NCBI GenBank assembly: GCA_017433975.1
Contig: JAFRGD010000033.1
Location: 1 to 64,000 of the forward strand
Length of the DNA: 64,000 bases
Source of the DNA: Mogibacterium sp.
GTDB lineage: Bacteria; Bacillota; Clostridia; Peptostreptococcales; Anaerovoracaceae
Reading direction: 5' to 3'
Position 1 is the first letter of the stretch. Each line of letters opens with the position of its first letter. Both the position numbers and the translations under genes were made by a program. Positions 16,476 to 24,863 of the stretch are shown piece after piece. A model generated the notes under the pieces. It worked only from the letters and a program-made list of their open reading frames with translations, ran no database searches and was not told where the DNA came from.

Positions 16476-18905
16476 ATGAAAGTATCACTGAATTGGTTAA
16501 AGAAATACATCGATCTGCCGGTAGACCTTACGCCGGAGCAGATCGCGTACGACCTTACGATGAGAACCGTCGAGGTCGACAACATTGAATACACGGCGGC
16601 CAAATACCACGACATCATCGTCGGCAAGGTCGTCAACATGTGGAAACACCCGAATGCGGATACGCTGAACATCTGCATCACGGACATCGGCGACGGCGAG
16701 CCAAAGCAGATCATCTGCGGCGGTTCCAACCTCTACGAGGGTGAGAAGGTCGTCGTCTGCAAACCGGGCGCCGAGGTCTACTGGCACGGCGAGGACAAGA
16801 TGGTCGAGATCAAGGAGACCAAGATGCGCGGCCAGTACTCCTACGGCATGATCTGCGCGCCGTCCGAAGTCTTCCTCGAGGATTTCTTCCCGGTCGAAGA
16901 CAAGGAGAGAGGCATCTGTGACCTGTCCGACGTGGACTGCTACGTCGGTCAGCCAATCGCGGAGCTGATCGGAATGGACGACGTCGTCCTCGAGATCGAG
17001 AATAAGTCTCTGACCAACCGTCCGGACATGTGGGGTCACTACGGAATCGCGAGAGAGCTCGCGGCGATCTATGACCTCGAGGTCAAGCCGCTGCCTGAGT
17101 GCGACCTCGACGTCAAGTCGCTCAAGGAATACCCGGTTGAGATCCTCAGCCCTGACAGATGCCCGCGGTACATGGCGCTCGAGATCGGCAACGTATACGT
17201 CAAGGATTCCCCGACCTGGATGAAGGCGGCTCTGTACAATGGCGGCATGCGTCCGATCAACGCCATCGTCGACATCACCAACTACGTCATGATGGCCGTC
17301 GGCCAGCCGGAGCACGCGTTTGACCGCACCCACGTCGAGGGTGAGAAGATCGTCGTCCGCACAGCCAAGCAGGGCGAGAAGCTCCTTCTCCTGAACGACG
17401 ACTTCCTCGAACTCACCGACGACGACCTCGTCATCTGCGACGCGGTCGACGCGATGGCGCTCGCCGGCATTCGCGGCGGCAAGAAAGACTCCATCCTGCC
17501 GGAGACGACAGGCGTGCTCCTCGAGATCGCGAACTTTACGGCGCCTGGCCTGAGACGCACCGAAAACCGCTACGGCGAGAAGACCGACGCTTCGATGCGT
17601 TATGAGAAGGGCGTCGACACCGAGCGCGTTAACCTCGGCCTAGCGATGTCCGTCCAGCTCTTCAAGGAGTTCTATCCGGAGTGCGAATTCGTCGCGTACG
17701 GTGACAATTACGTAGAGAAGACAGAGAGAGCCGTTATCAAGGTTCCGCAGCAGTTCCTCGACGACCGCCTCGGCAAGGTCATCCCGCGCGAGACGATCGA
17801 ACAGATCCTGCGCAAGCTCGAGTACGACGTGACGTTCGAAGACGGCGTTTACACCTGCGTCGCTCCGATCGACCGTTCCACCGGCGACGTTTCCATGAAG
17901 GACGACGTCCTCGGCGACCTCGCGAGAATCCTGAGCTACGACAGCTTTGAACCGACCCCGATGAAGATGCGCTTCGAGCACGCGGTCAACCAGCCTGACT
18001 GGAACCTCCAGCGCGGCCTCCGCGAGTACCTCGCGTTCCGCTGCGGCTTCAACGAGATCTTCACGTATCCGTGGATCGATGAAAAATTCATCAACGCCGC
18101 CGAGATCGACAAGACTGACGCGGTCAAGCTTGCGACACCACCGGCACCGGAACTGGCCTACGTCAGACAGTCGCTGGTCCCGGGCTGCATCGAGGCTGTC
18201 GCAAAGAACCTTAGATACTTCGACACGTTCAAGATCTTCGAGATGGCGCAGTGCTTCGAGGTCGGCGAATATCACCCGTCGACACAGGCAGAGTGCCTGC
18301 CGGCGCACCGCATGATGCTCACCGGCGCTGTCGTCAGCAAGGACGCGAGAGACGCGTTCTTCACCGTAAAGGGCGCTGCCGAGGGCATGGTCCGCACCTG
18401 CCAGATGGAAGGCTACGAGTTCAAGCAGGTTCAGAAGCCGAGCTGGGCGGACAGCAAAGTCTGGCTCAACCTCGTCCTGAACGGCGAGATCGTCGGCTCC
18501 ATCGGACTGCTCAAGGTCTCCGCGATGAACGCGGCCGGCATCAAGAGAGTCCAGGTCGGCGTCTTCGAGATCAACGTTGACATGCTGAAACCGCTGCCGT
18601 CCAGAGACAACGTGTTCCAGCACCTGCCACTGTATCCGCTGGTTGAGCAGGACCTCTCCGTCCTCGTCGACGAGTCCGTCAAGTGGGGCGACATCAAGGA
18701 GAGCCTCAAATACATGGTCAAGGACATCGAGTTCATCGAGGAGTACCGCGGCAAGCAGATCCCTGCCGGCAAGAAATCCCTCATGTTCCGCGTCTGGATC
18801 GGCGACGACAAGGGCACGATGAACGCCAAGCAGATCGACAAGAAAATGGGCGGCATCATCAAAATTCTACAAAAGCAACACCGTGCTTCCCTCAGAGAGG
18901 AGTAG
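16476..18905 (+). CDS. pheT: Phenylalanine--tRNA ligase beta subunit PheT
   Basis: PheT is the large non-catalytic subunit, with editing of mischarged Tyr-tRNA-Phe. At 809 residues it has the full set of modules: an N-terminal EMAP/OB tRNA-binding domain (about 38-150), the B3/B4 editing domain (about 205-380), B5 (about 410-480), a catalytic-like domain, and the C-terminal ferredoxin-fold anticodon-binding (FDX-ACB) domain beginning near HLPLYPLVEQDLSVL. It starts 15 bases after pheS behind GGGGAGGTG. Confidence 0.96.
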   Translation: MKVSLNWLKKYIDLPVDLTPEQIAYDLTMRTVEVDNIEYTAAKYHDIIVGKVVNMWKHPNADTLNICITDIGDGEPKQIICGGSNLYEGEKVVVCKPGAEVYWHGEDKMVEIKETKMRGQYSYGMICAPSEVFLEDFFPVEDKERGICDLSDVDCYVGQPIAELIGMDDVVLEIENKSLTNRPDMWGHYGIARELAAIYDLEVKPLPECDLDVKSLKEYPVEILSPDRCPRYMALEIGNVYVKDSPTWMKAALYNGGMRPINAIVDITNYVMMAVGQPEHAFDRTHVEGEKIVVRTAKQGEKLLLLNDDFLELTDDDLVICDAVDAMALAGIRGGKKDSILPETTGVLLEIANFTAPGLRRTENRYGEKTDASMRYEKGVDTERVNLGLAMSVQLFKEFYPECEFVAYGDNYVEKTERAVIKVPQQFLDDRLGKVIPRETIEQILRKLEYDVTFEDGVYTCVAPIDRSTGDVSMKDDVLGDLARILSYDSFEPTPMKMRFEHAVNQPDWNLQRGLREYLAFRCGFNEIFTYPWIDEKFINAAEIDKTDAVKLATPPAPELAYVRQSLVPGCIEAVAKNLRYFDTFKIFEMAQCFEVGEYHPSTQAECLPAHRMMLTGAVVSKDARDAFFTVKGAAEGMVRTCQMEGYEFKQVQKPSWADSKVWLNLVLNGEIVGSIGLLKVSAMNAAGIKRVQVGVFEINVDMLKPLPSRDNVFQHLPLYPLVEQDLSVLVDESVKWGDIKESLKYMVKDIEFIEEYRGKQIPAGKKSLMFRVWIGDDKGTMNAKQIDKKMGGIIKILQKQHRASLREE

Positions 18906-18981
18906 AATACAGTTACAAAATAGGTATTTATATCAGTTAACACATATATTATTATTGTAACATTGAGAAGGAGATTCTAAG

Positions 18982-19557
18982 ATGAGCGAAGAGAAAAAAG
19001 TAAGTCTGCAGGGCCTTTTACAGAAGATTTCGGACGCGCTGGACAAGACCGACGTCGATGACAAGCTGGAGGCGGCTATTTACAATCTGTACGACAAGAT
19101 CGAGGCTTCCGGCTTCAAAGAAAAAGCGACGGAAAAAGTCACCGAAGCTTATGACAAGGCGGTCGACAAGATCAACGACCTCGAGCTGGACGAGAAGGCC
19201 AAGGACGCATTTGATAAGCTGAAAGTTAAGGCCGGCGATACCTTTGAAAAGGGTTCCGCCGCTGCCAAGGAAAGCTTCGAGAAGGGCGTCGATGTCGTCA
19301 AGGACAGCATTGAGAAAGGCACGAAGCAGTTCAAGGCGGATCAGGCTGCCGTCAAGGACGCCGCTGACGAAGCGTTTGACCAGGCTGTCGCTGAGGCAGA
19401 CGCCAGAGTTCAGGTCGTCCAGGACAATGTCGTAGAAAAGCTCGATGAGGCGGGCGATTTCCTCGACAAGGTCGACGACAAGATCGAACTCAAGTTTGAA
19501 GAAGCGGTCGACGCTGCGGAAGAGCTCAAAGAGAAAGTCGAAGACGTCGTAGAATAA
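18982..19557 (+). CDS. Unrecognised all-helical, highly charged protein
   Basis: I do not recognise a family. The 191-residue product lacks Pro, Cys, Trp and His, is rich in Lys, Asp, Glu and Ala, and from about residue 45 reads as amphipathic helical repeats with K-A-x-D and F-E-K-G type periodicity (FEKGSAAAKESFEKGVDVVK near 90-109). It has no signal peptide or membrane segment. This resembles LEA-like or apolipoprotein-like helical proteins by composition only. AGAAGGAGA precedes the ATG. The 76-base gap from pheT contains GTTACAA and TTGTAAC as an inverted repeat (18912-18918, 18955-18961), and a terminator follows, so it may be its own unit. Confidence 0.8.
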   Translation: MSEEKKVSLQGLLQKISDALDKTDVDDKLEAAIYNLYDKIEASGFKEKATEKVTEAYDKAVDKINDLELDEKAKDAFDKLKVKAGDTFEKGSAAAKESFEKGVDVVKDSIEKGTKQFKADQAAVKDAADEAFDQAVAEADARVQVVQDNVVEKLDEAGDFLDKVDDKIELKFEEAVDAAEELKEKVEDVVE

Positions 19558-19577
19558 TCGAATATTTAAAGTAATGC

Positions 19578-19615
19578 GGGCGGAAATGAGCGGTTTCATT
19601 TCCGCCCGGTTTCTA
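19578..19615 (+). terminator. Terminator after the helical-repeat protein gene
   Basis: GGGCGGAAATGA (19578-19589) pairs perfectly with TCATTTCCGCCC (19596-19607); GGTTTCT follows. The -35 box of the next promoter starts one base later. Confidence 0.85.
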
Positions 19616-19643
19616 TTGACTTTTTCCTACCGCATAGTATAAT
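19616..19643 (+). promoter_or_regulatory. Promoter of the TPP riboswitch-thiT unit
   Basis: TTGACT (19616-19621), a 16-base spacer and TATAAT (19638-19643). The start near 19650 is about ten bases before the riboswitch. Confidence 0.78.
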
Positions 19644-19658
19644 TGCTTTGACAATTTA

Positions 19659-19740
19659 TAGCAGGGGAGCTTGTGTGCTGAGAAATCCGTGAGGATGACC
19701 CTTTAACCTGATTCGGGTAATGCCGACGTAGGGAGCGAAA
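19659..19740 (+). promoter_or_regulatory. TPP riboswitch (THI element) controlling thiT
   Basis: The conserved blocks of the THI element are present in order: GCAGGGGAGC, GCTGAGA at 19678, GACCCTTTAACCTGAT from 19697, GGGTAATGCC and GTAGGGAG ending near 19734. It senses thiamine pyrophosphate. The gene downstream imports thiamine, as expected for this class. Confidence 0.95.
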
Positions 19741-19757
19741 GCGTTTTTACACAAGTA

Positions 19758-19784
19758 CTCCTTTATTTCAAAGGAGGTTTTTTT
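19758..19784 (+). terminator. Expression-platform hairpin containing the thiT ribosome site
   Basis: CTCCTTT (19758-19764) pairs with AAAGGAG (19770-19776); GTTTTTTT follows directly and then the ATG at 19785. The 3' arm is the thiT Shine-Dalgarno sequence, so the same hairpin could act both as an intrinsic terminator and as a block to ribosome binding. Confidence 0.78.
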
Positions 19785-20432
19785 ATGGGTGAACAATTAC
19801 AGGGCTTTTTTGAATCGACTGCCGGCGTAGTCACGACCATCGTCGTCATCGTCGTGTTGCTTCTGCTGATCATGCGGGGCGGCAGCAAGGACACAAAGAA
19901 GACGGACATCAAGGCGCTGACCGTTTCCGCGCTGATGATCGCGCTCTCGACGATCCTCGGGAACGTCAAGATCTTTGAGATGCCGCAGGGCGGTTCGGTT
20001 ACGCTGCTGAGCATCCTGCCGATCGTCTTTGTTGCATATCTCTACGGTACGCGGCGCGGCGTCATCGCCGGGTTCTGCGTCGGGCTGCTCAATCTGATCT
20101 TCGGACCGTACATCATCCATCCGATCCAGCTTCTGATGGATTATCCGATTCCATACGGTGCGCTCGGTCTGGCGGGCCTCTGCCGGAATTCCAAGCTCGG
20201 CCTTACTAAGGGCTTCATCGTCGGCGTCATCGCGCGCGGCATCTGCCATACGCTGAGCGGTGTCATCTTCTTCGCGTCGTACGCGCCGGAGGGCATGAAC
20301 CCGTGGGTTTATTCCGCAGGATACAACTTCTCGTTCCTCGCGGTCGAGGCGGTCATCACACTGATCATCATCAACATCCCGCCGGTCCGCAAGGCCCTCG
20401 AGAATATCAAGAACTCTGTTGTTAATAGTTAA
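19785..20432 (+). CDS. thiT: Thiamine ECF transporter substrate-binding component ThiT
   Basis: ThiT is the membrane S-component that binds thiamine and docks on a shared ECF energising module, which is not in this window. The 215-residue protein has the six-helix S-component core from about residue 42 on, with GLLNLIFGPYIIHPIQLLMD, the thiamine-site region. Ahead of it lies an extra hydrophobic helix (about 13-31, VVTTIVVIVVLLLLI) and a short Lys-rich linker not usual for the family. A TPP riboswitch controls it, which agrees with the call. Confidence 0.93.
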   Translation: MGEQLQGFFESTAGVVTTIVVIVVLLLLIMRGGSKDTKKTDIKALTVSALMIALSTILGNVKIFEMPQGGSVTLLSILPIVFVAYLYGTRRGVIAGFCVGLLNLIFGPYIIHPIQLLMDYPIPYGALGLAGLCRNSKLGLTKGFIVGVIARGICHTLSGVIFFASYAPEGMNPWVYSAGYNFSFLAVEAVITLIIINIPPVRKALENIKNSVVNS

Positions 20433-20461
20433 ATATTTCAACAAAATATCATCAAATCACC

Positions 20462-20484
20462 ACGGCGCTGCGGCGCCGTTTTTC
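20462..20484 (+). terminator. Terminator of thiT
   Basis: ACGGCGC (20462-20468) pairs with GCGCCGT (20473-20479) around a four-base loop, followed by TTTTCTT. Confidence 0.85.
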
Positions 20485-20513
20485 TTGACGCGATAAATCT
20501 TTCAGAGTATAAT
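20485..20513 (+). promoter_or_regulatory. Promoter of the xpaC-telA operon
   Basis: TTGACG (20485-20490), a 17-base spacer and TATAAT (20508-20513). The 5' leader of about 50 bases shows no obvious structure. Confidence 0.75.
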
Positions 20514-20569
20514 ATTCTCGATATTTTGTGGAGATTCCAACAGGTTTCATTCTTTGACGGGAGGAAACG

Positions 20570-21931
20570 ATGAATTATATAGATCAGATGTTTATCGACA
20601 TGATGAAACAGGTCGATCGTGCGGTGAACAGCAACAACTATAATGACCTCAACAAGAACCTGAACATTCAGGTCATCGATTTGAACAAGGAGATGCAGAA
20701 ATACAACGACGCGCGCCGCAGACAGCAGCAGGCCATCCTGCTCGGGCAGAACTACGCCTATCAGAAACCGCGTCCATCCCAGCCGGGGCTCTATCAGCAG
20801 CAGATCCGCCAGTCCAAGGGTACGCCGTTCCAGCGCGTGACGCCGCGGTATTCCAACGCGATCTTCAAGATGTTCTTCGGCATCTTCGGCTTCTTCATGT
20901 TTGTTCCGCTGCTGCTCAGCGTGTTGATGTTTGCGACGTCGATCACCGTCGGCTCGCTCGTCTTCAACCTGCTTCTGGCTGTGGCTGGCCTCGCCGCATG
21001 TTACTTCCTCATCAAGAGCGGCCGTGCGCAGAAATCTTTGATCGATAAGTTCAACAAATACAGCAGACTCTGCGGTTCTGAGGACTACATCTCGATCGCC
21101 AAACTGGCCAAGGTCGCCGGTGAGCCGGAGGAGGAGGTCGTCAAGGCCCTCGAGGACATGATCAAGGCCGGATATCTCCCGTACGCCAAGATGGACGATC
21201 AGAAAAAGACCTTGATGCTCAGCGAGCAGGTTTATAAGGAGTACCTCGATAAGCTGAACGCCAAGATGGCCAAGGAGAAGGAAGAAGCCGACAAGAAGGC
21301 CGGCATCGAGAACCTCAACGTCCCGGAGAGCGTCAAGAAGACCATCCGCGAAGGGCAGGACTTCATCGACTACATCAAAGCCGCCAATGCGCGCATCCCT
21401 GATGTGGAGATGACATCCAAACTGAACAAGCTCGAGTTCATCGTCAACCGGATCTTCGAGCAGGTCAAAAAGGATCCTTCAACGGCAAATGACCTCAACA
21501 AGCTGATGACGTACTACCTGCCGACGACCAAGAAGTTGGTGGAGGCGTACATCGACCTCGACAACCAGTCAATGTCGAGCAAGAACATCGATGAGACCAA
21601 GCGCGAGATCAGCAGCGCGATGGACACCATCAACGAGGCCTTCGCGAACCTGTTCGACAGCATGTTCCAGGACGTCGCCTGGGATATCTCCTCCGAGGTA
21701 TCTGCGATGAAGACGATGATGGCCCAGGACGGCCTCGCAGACCCGACGTACAACAATATGCATTCGTCTATTAAACAAGACGCTGCTCAGATGATCAGCG
21801 AGATGGACAAAAACGCGCAGATCGAGCAGACAGTCAACAAGATAGAAACGGGTACCACCCCTGCGTACACACCAAACCTGTCGTTCGACGATGTCGAGAC
21901 GGAGGAAGGTACGCTGCGGCAGACCCATTAA
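20570..21931 (+). CDS. xpaC: XpaC-family (5-bromo-4-chloroindolyl phosphate hydrolysis) protein
   Basis: The 453-residue protein has a polar, Gln-rich N-terminus, two adjacent membrane segments (about 99-122 and 124-145), then a winged-helix-like and coiled region ending in the XpaC domain, whose signature is the LNKLMTYYLPTTKKLVEAYI stretch near 305-325. The name comes from a Bacillus phenotype; the biochemical role is not known. The ATG has GGGAGGAAAC before it. It lies 32 bases ahead of a TelA-family gene, a pairing seen widely in Firmicutes, and the two probably act together at the membrane. Confidence 0.86.
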   Translation: MNYIDQMFIDMMKQVDRAVNSNNYNDLNKNLNIQVIDLNKEMQKYNDARRRQQQAILLGQNYAYQKPRPSQPGLYQQQIRQSKGTPFQRVTPRYSNAIFKMFFGIFGFFMFVPLLLSVLMFATSITVGSLVFNLLLAVAGLAACYFLIKSGRAQKSLIDKFNKYSRLCGSEDYISIAKLAKVAGEPEEEVVKALEDMIKAGYLPYAKMDDQKKTLMLSEQVYKEYLDKLNAKMAKEKEEADKKAGIENLNVPESVKKTIREGQDFIDYIKAANARIPDVEMTSKLNKLEFIVNRIFEQVKKDPSTANDLNKLMTYYLPTTKKLVEAYIDLDNQSMSSKNIDETKREISSAMDTINEAFANLFDSMFQDVAWDISSEVSAMKTMMAQDGLADPTYNNMHSSIKQDAAQMISEMDKNAQIEQTVNKIETGTTPAYTPNLSFDDVETEEGTLRQTH

Positions 21932-21963
21932 GTTATAACTCAATTTTAAACTAGGAGAGTACC

Positions 21964-23232
21964 ATGGAAGACAAATTTGAAGGAATGGAAAAAGTTGAAA
22001 TCAAAGCGCCGGAACTGACCTTTGACGACGTCCTGTCCGACAGCGCGGAATCCGCCGCAAACGTCGCCGAGGCGATTGATTCGCTCGACAGCGCCCTCCA
22101 GCAGCATGCGGAAGAGACCAAGGTCGCCGTACAGGAAGCCGCCCCTCCAAAGGACTATGTGAAAGACTCGCTCGAGCAGACCAATCTGACCAGCGAGGAG
22201 CTGCGCATGGTCGAGGCCTTTGTCGACAAGATCGACATCGAGAATTCCCAGGCGATCATGAACTACGGTGTCAGCACGCAAAAGAAGATCGCGGACTTCT
22301 CCGAGAAGGCTCTCGAGAACGTCAAGGCCAAGGACCTCGGCGAGGTCGGCAACATGATTTCTTCGCTCGTCACCGAGCTCAAGCACGTTGACGACGAGGA
22401 GGAGAAGGGCATCTTCGGGTTCTTCAAGAAGAAAGCGAACAACCTTGAGACCATGAAGGCCAAGTACTCCAAGATCGAGACCAACGTCAACGACATCAAG
22501 ACCGAGCTCGAGAAGCGCCAGGTCCAGCTGATGAAGGACTCCGCTCTGCTCGACAGAATGTACGAGATGAACATGAATTACTTCAAAGAGCTCACCATGT
22601 ACATTCTCGCCGGCAAGAAGAAACTCGACCAGGTCCGCCAGAACGAGCTGAGAGAGCTCCAGGAGAAGGCCGAGAGAACCGGCCTCGCGGAGGACGCGCA
22701 GGCTGCCAAGGATCTCGCGAACCAGTGCGAGAGATTCGAGAAGAAACTGCATGACCTCGAACTGACCAGAACGGTCAGCATGCAGACCGCACCGCAGATC
22801 AGAATGGTCCAGGCGTCCGACAACGTCATGGCGGAAAAGATTCAGTCGACGATCGTCAACACGATTCCGCTCTGGAAGAACCAGATGGTCATCGCGATGG
22901 GAATCGAGCACTCCACGCAGGCCGCCAAGGCGCAGCGTGAGGTCACCGACATGACCAACCAGCTCCTCAAGAAGAACGCCGAGCAGCTCCACACCGCGAC
23001 GGTCGAGACCGCCAAGGAATCCGAGCGCGGCATCATCGACATGGAGACGCTGCGTTACACCAACGAGCAGCTCATCACGACCCTGGACGAGGTTCTGAGC
23101 ATCCAGACCGAGGGCAGAGAGAAGAGAAGAGCCGCCGAGGCCGAGCTCGCTGCCATCGAGGATCAGCTCAAGGCCAAACTGCTCGAGGCTTCGAGAGCGC
23201 AGAGCAACTCCGTTTCCAGCGTAGCCCGTTAA
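21964..23232 (+). CDS. telA: TelA-family (toxic anion resistance) protein
   Basis: The 422-residue product is acidic at the N-terminus and then almost wholly helical, with long coiled-coil stretches. The TelA signature lies around LLDRMYEMNMNYFKELTMYI (about 196-215) and GIEHSTQAAKAQREVTDM further on. Family members were linked to tellurite and other stress resistance, and in Firmicutes occur beside XpaC; the mechanism is unclear. It follows xpaC by 32 bases with an AGGAGAGT site, and both share one promoter and one terminator. Confidence 0.88.
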   Translation: MEDKFEGMEKVEIKAPELTFDDVLSDSAESAANVAEAIDSLDSALQQHAEETKVAVQEAAPPKDYVKDSLEQTNLTSEELRMVEAFVDKIDIENSQAIMNYGVSTQKKIADFSEKALENVKAKDLGEVGNMISSLVTELKHVDDEEEKGIFGFFKKKANNLETMKAKYSKIETNVNDIKTELEKRQVQLMKDSALLDRMYEMNMNYFKELTMYILAGKKKLDQVRQNELRELQEKAERTGLAEDAQAAKDLANQCERFEKKLHDLELTRTVSMQTAPQIRMVQASDNVMAEKIQSTIVNTIPLWKNQMVIAMGIEHSTQAAKAQREVTDMTNQLLKKNAEQLHTATVETAKESERGIIDMETLRYTNEQLITTLDEVLSIQTEGREKRRAAEAELAAIEDQLKAKLLEASRAQSNSVSSVAR

Positions 23233-23264
23233 TCGCTGACCGGAAACTTTAGCTACAAAGAATA

Positions 23265-23298
23265 AAAACGACCCCGCGCTGCGGGGTCGTTTTGTTTT
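23265..23298. terminator. Bidirectional terminator between telA and thiN
   Basis: AAAACGACCCCGC (23265-23277) pairs perfectly with GCGGGGTCGTTTT (23281-23293) around three bases; T runs exist on both strands. The stop codons of the convergent genes are on either side. Confidence 0.93.
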
Positions 23299-23307
23299 TA
23301 AATCGGT

Positions 23308-23943
23308 TTACCGGTGGTCTCGCGACCGCATGACCAGGACGGTACCGTCCCGGACGATAATGTGCGCTGCGCTGCCGGTGATTTCGTTGCTGATTCCGAG
23401 TGTCGTGTCACGCGGCAGAACCGCATTTGCGAGCGGGTACTTTGCGCCGGTGATGGTGACACCCGTAGCGACCGGGTCAATCGACCAAAGGCCAAAATAT
23501 TTATAATCATCGGAAGGATGAAGCATCGCCTCGCCGTTGGTAAGCAGGAACATGGCGTTGTTCCCGTCGCGGAATTCCAGATGATCTACGTCTTTTGCGA
23601 ATTTCAGGAGCATCGCGATGTTCCCGACCGTATGGTCCAATCGGCCGCCGATGCCGCCGATGACGGTGATGTCGCGGCAGCCGCGTTCCACGGCGTGGAG
23701 GAGGGCGGCTTCGCTGTCGGTGAGGTCTTTTTCGGCCGGGTAGGTGATGTAAAGGCAGTCGAAACGCTCCGTCGTACGGTCGGAGTCGAAGTCGCCGACG
23801 ACGCAGTCCGGCTGGAGCCCGAGCTGTGCTGCGATCATTTCGCCGCCGTCGGCGCAGATGAGATAGTCGTACCCGGCGGCTGCGCTGCGGACGAAGTCAG
23901 GCGTCCAGGCTTCGATGAAGGATAAAAGGATGACGCATTTCAT
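23308..23943 (-). CDS. thiN: Thiamine pyrophosphokinase ThiN
   Basis: This enzyme transfers pyrophosphate from ATP to thiamine, making TPP from the thiamine imported by ThiT. The 211-residue protein has the family motifs CADGG (31-35), VGDFDS (49-54), EKDLTDSEAAL (70-80) and IGGRLDHTVGN (98-108) that bind nucleotide and thiamine. It is transcribed leftward, converging on telA. A GAGG site lies upstream of the ATG at a rather long spacing. It does not share the riboswitch of thiT. Confidence 0.93.
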   Translation of the reverse strand: MKCVILLSFIEAWTPDFVRSAAAGYDYLICADGGEMIAAQLGLQPDCVVGDFDSDRTTERFDCLYITYPAEKDLTDSEAALLHAVERGCRDITVIGGIGGRLDHTVGNIAMLLKFAKDVDHLEFRDGNNAMFLLTNGEAMLHPSDDYKYFGLWSIDPVATGVTITGAKYPLANAVLPRDTTLGISNEITGSAAHIIVRDGTVLVMRSRDHR

Positions 23944-23959
23944 ATGGCGGAAACCTCAC

Positions 23960-24012
23960 TTGAATTGTGGATGCACTTATTATAAAATATCCTTTAAGTT
24001 CGTGAAAGGATA
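23960..24012 (+). promoter_or_regulatory. Promoter of the DUF975 gene with an inverted repeat over its ribosome site
   Basis: TTGAAT (23960-23965), a 17-base spacer and TAAAAT (23983-23988). TATCCTTT (23988-23995) pairs with AAAGGATA (24005-24012); the second arm is the Shine-Dalgarno sequence of the gene. The repeat could be an operator or, if in the transcript, a ribosome-site hairpin. Confidence 0.5.
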
Positions 24013-24017
24013 CCGGT

Positions 24018-24863
24018 ATGGAGCAAAAGCCGAACTATATCGTTACAGAGAACCCTGCGCTGGTCCGCCTGCTTGCGACCCGTCACCTGAACGGGATCAG
24101 CGGCAAGTACGTCCTTGGGTTTGTAATATATTACCTCATCGAAGAGTGGGTGCCGAACCTGCTCAGTTTGGTGTTCCCGGGTGTTCTGCCGCTGGAGTCG
24201 ATGCTCGGGTCAACCGCGGAACTGGTGGGGCAGATCCCGCAAATCCCGGTGGTTTACATGGTGTACATGACTCTGCTCGGCGGCGCACTCTGCCTCGGTC
24301 GGACATTATACGTGATGACGGTCCTTCGGAACCGGCAAGTTGAGTACGGAGTCCTGCTCGAAGGCATGCCGTTCTATTTCAAGGCAACCCTCATCTATCT
24401 GATTCAGATGATCCTGTTCGGACTCGGGCTTGGACTGTTCATCGTGCCGGGCGTGTACCTGTTCTACACATTCTCGCAGGCGCTGTTCATCTTTGCGGAT
24501 GATCCGAATCTGTCCGTCATCGATTGCCTCAGGAAGAGCCGGCAGATGATGCGCGGCAACGTCTTCAGCATGATCAAAGTGGATCTGATGTATGTATCGC
24601 TGATCCTCTTCGGGTACATTCCGATGATCGTGGTGAACTATATCGAACCGGTTCAGGTCAATACGCTGCTCGGGATGCTGACATGGCTCATCCTGCGGAT
24701 CACCGTCTACGCCGGGCTCAGTAACCTGTACCTCGGCAGGGCGACGTTCTATGAACTCATGAAGTGCGGCGGGTTCCGGAATTTCAGATTTGCGGGCGAG
24801 AAGGACTTTCGCGAAGCGATGAAAGCGCAGTCCGGATATCCTCCGGCAAACCGCAGGAAATGA
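24018..24863 (+). CDS. DUF975-family integral membrane protein
   Basis: The 281-residue protein has about five to six membrane segments and ends in a basic cytoplasmic tail. The central part, with a FSQALFIFADDPNLSVIDCL stretch (about 150-170) followed by RKSRQMMRGN, is characteristic of DUF975 proteins. Function unknown. Its last 80 bases lie on the opposite strand of the end of the pseudouridine synthase gene, an unusually long convergent overlap; the tail after about residue 255 may therefore be dispensable. Confidence 0.82.
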   Translation: MEQKPNYIVTENPALVRLLATRHLNGISGKYVLGFVIYYLIEEWVPNLLSLVFPGVLPLESMLGSTAELVGQIPQIPVVYMVYMTLLGGALCLGRTLYVMTVLRNRQVEYGVLLEGMPFYFKATLIYLIQMILFGLGLGLFIVPGVYLFYTFSQALFIFADDPNLSVIDCLRKSRQMMRGNVFSMIKVDLMYVSLILFGYIPMIVVNYIEPVQVNTLLGMLTWLILRITVYAGLSNLYLGRATFYELMKCGGFRNFRFAGEKDFREAMKAQSGYPPANRRK

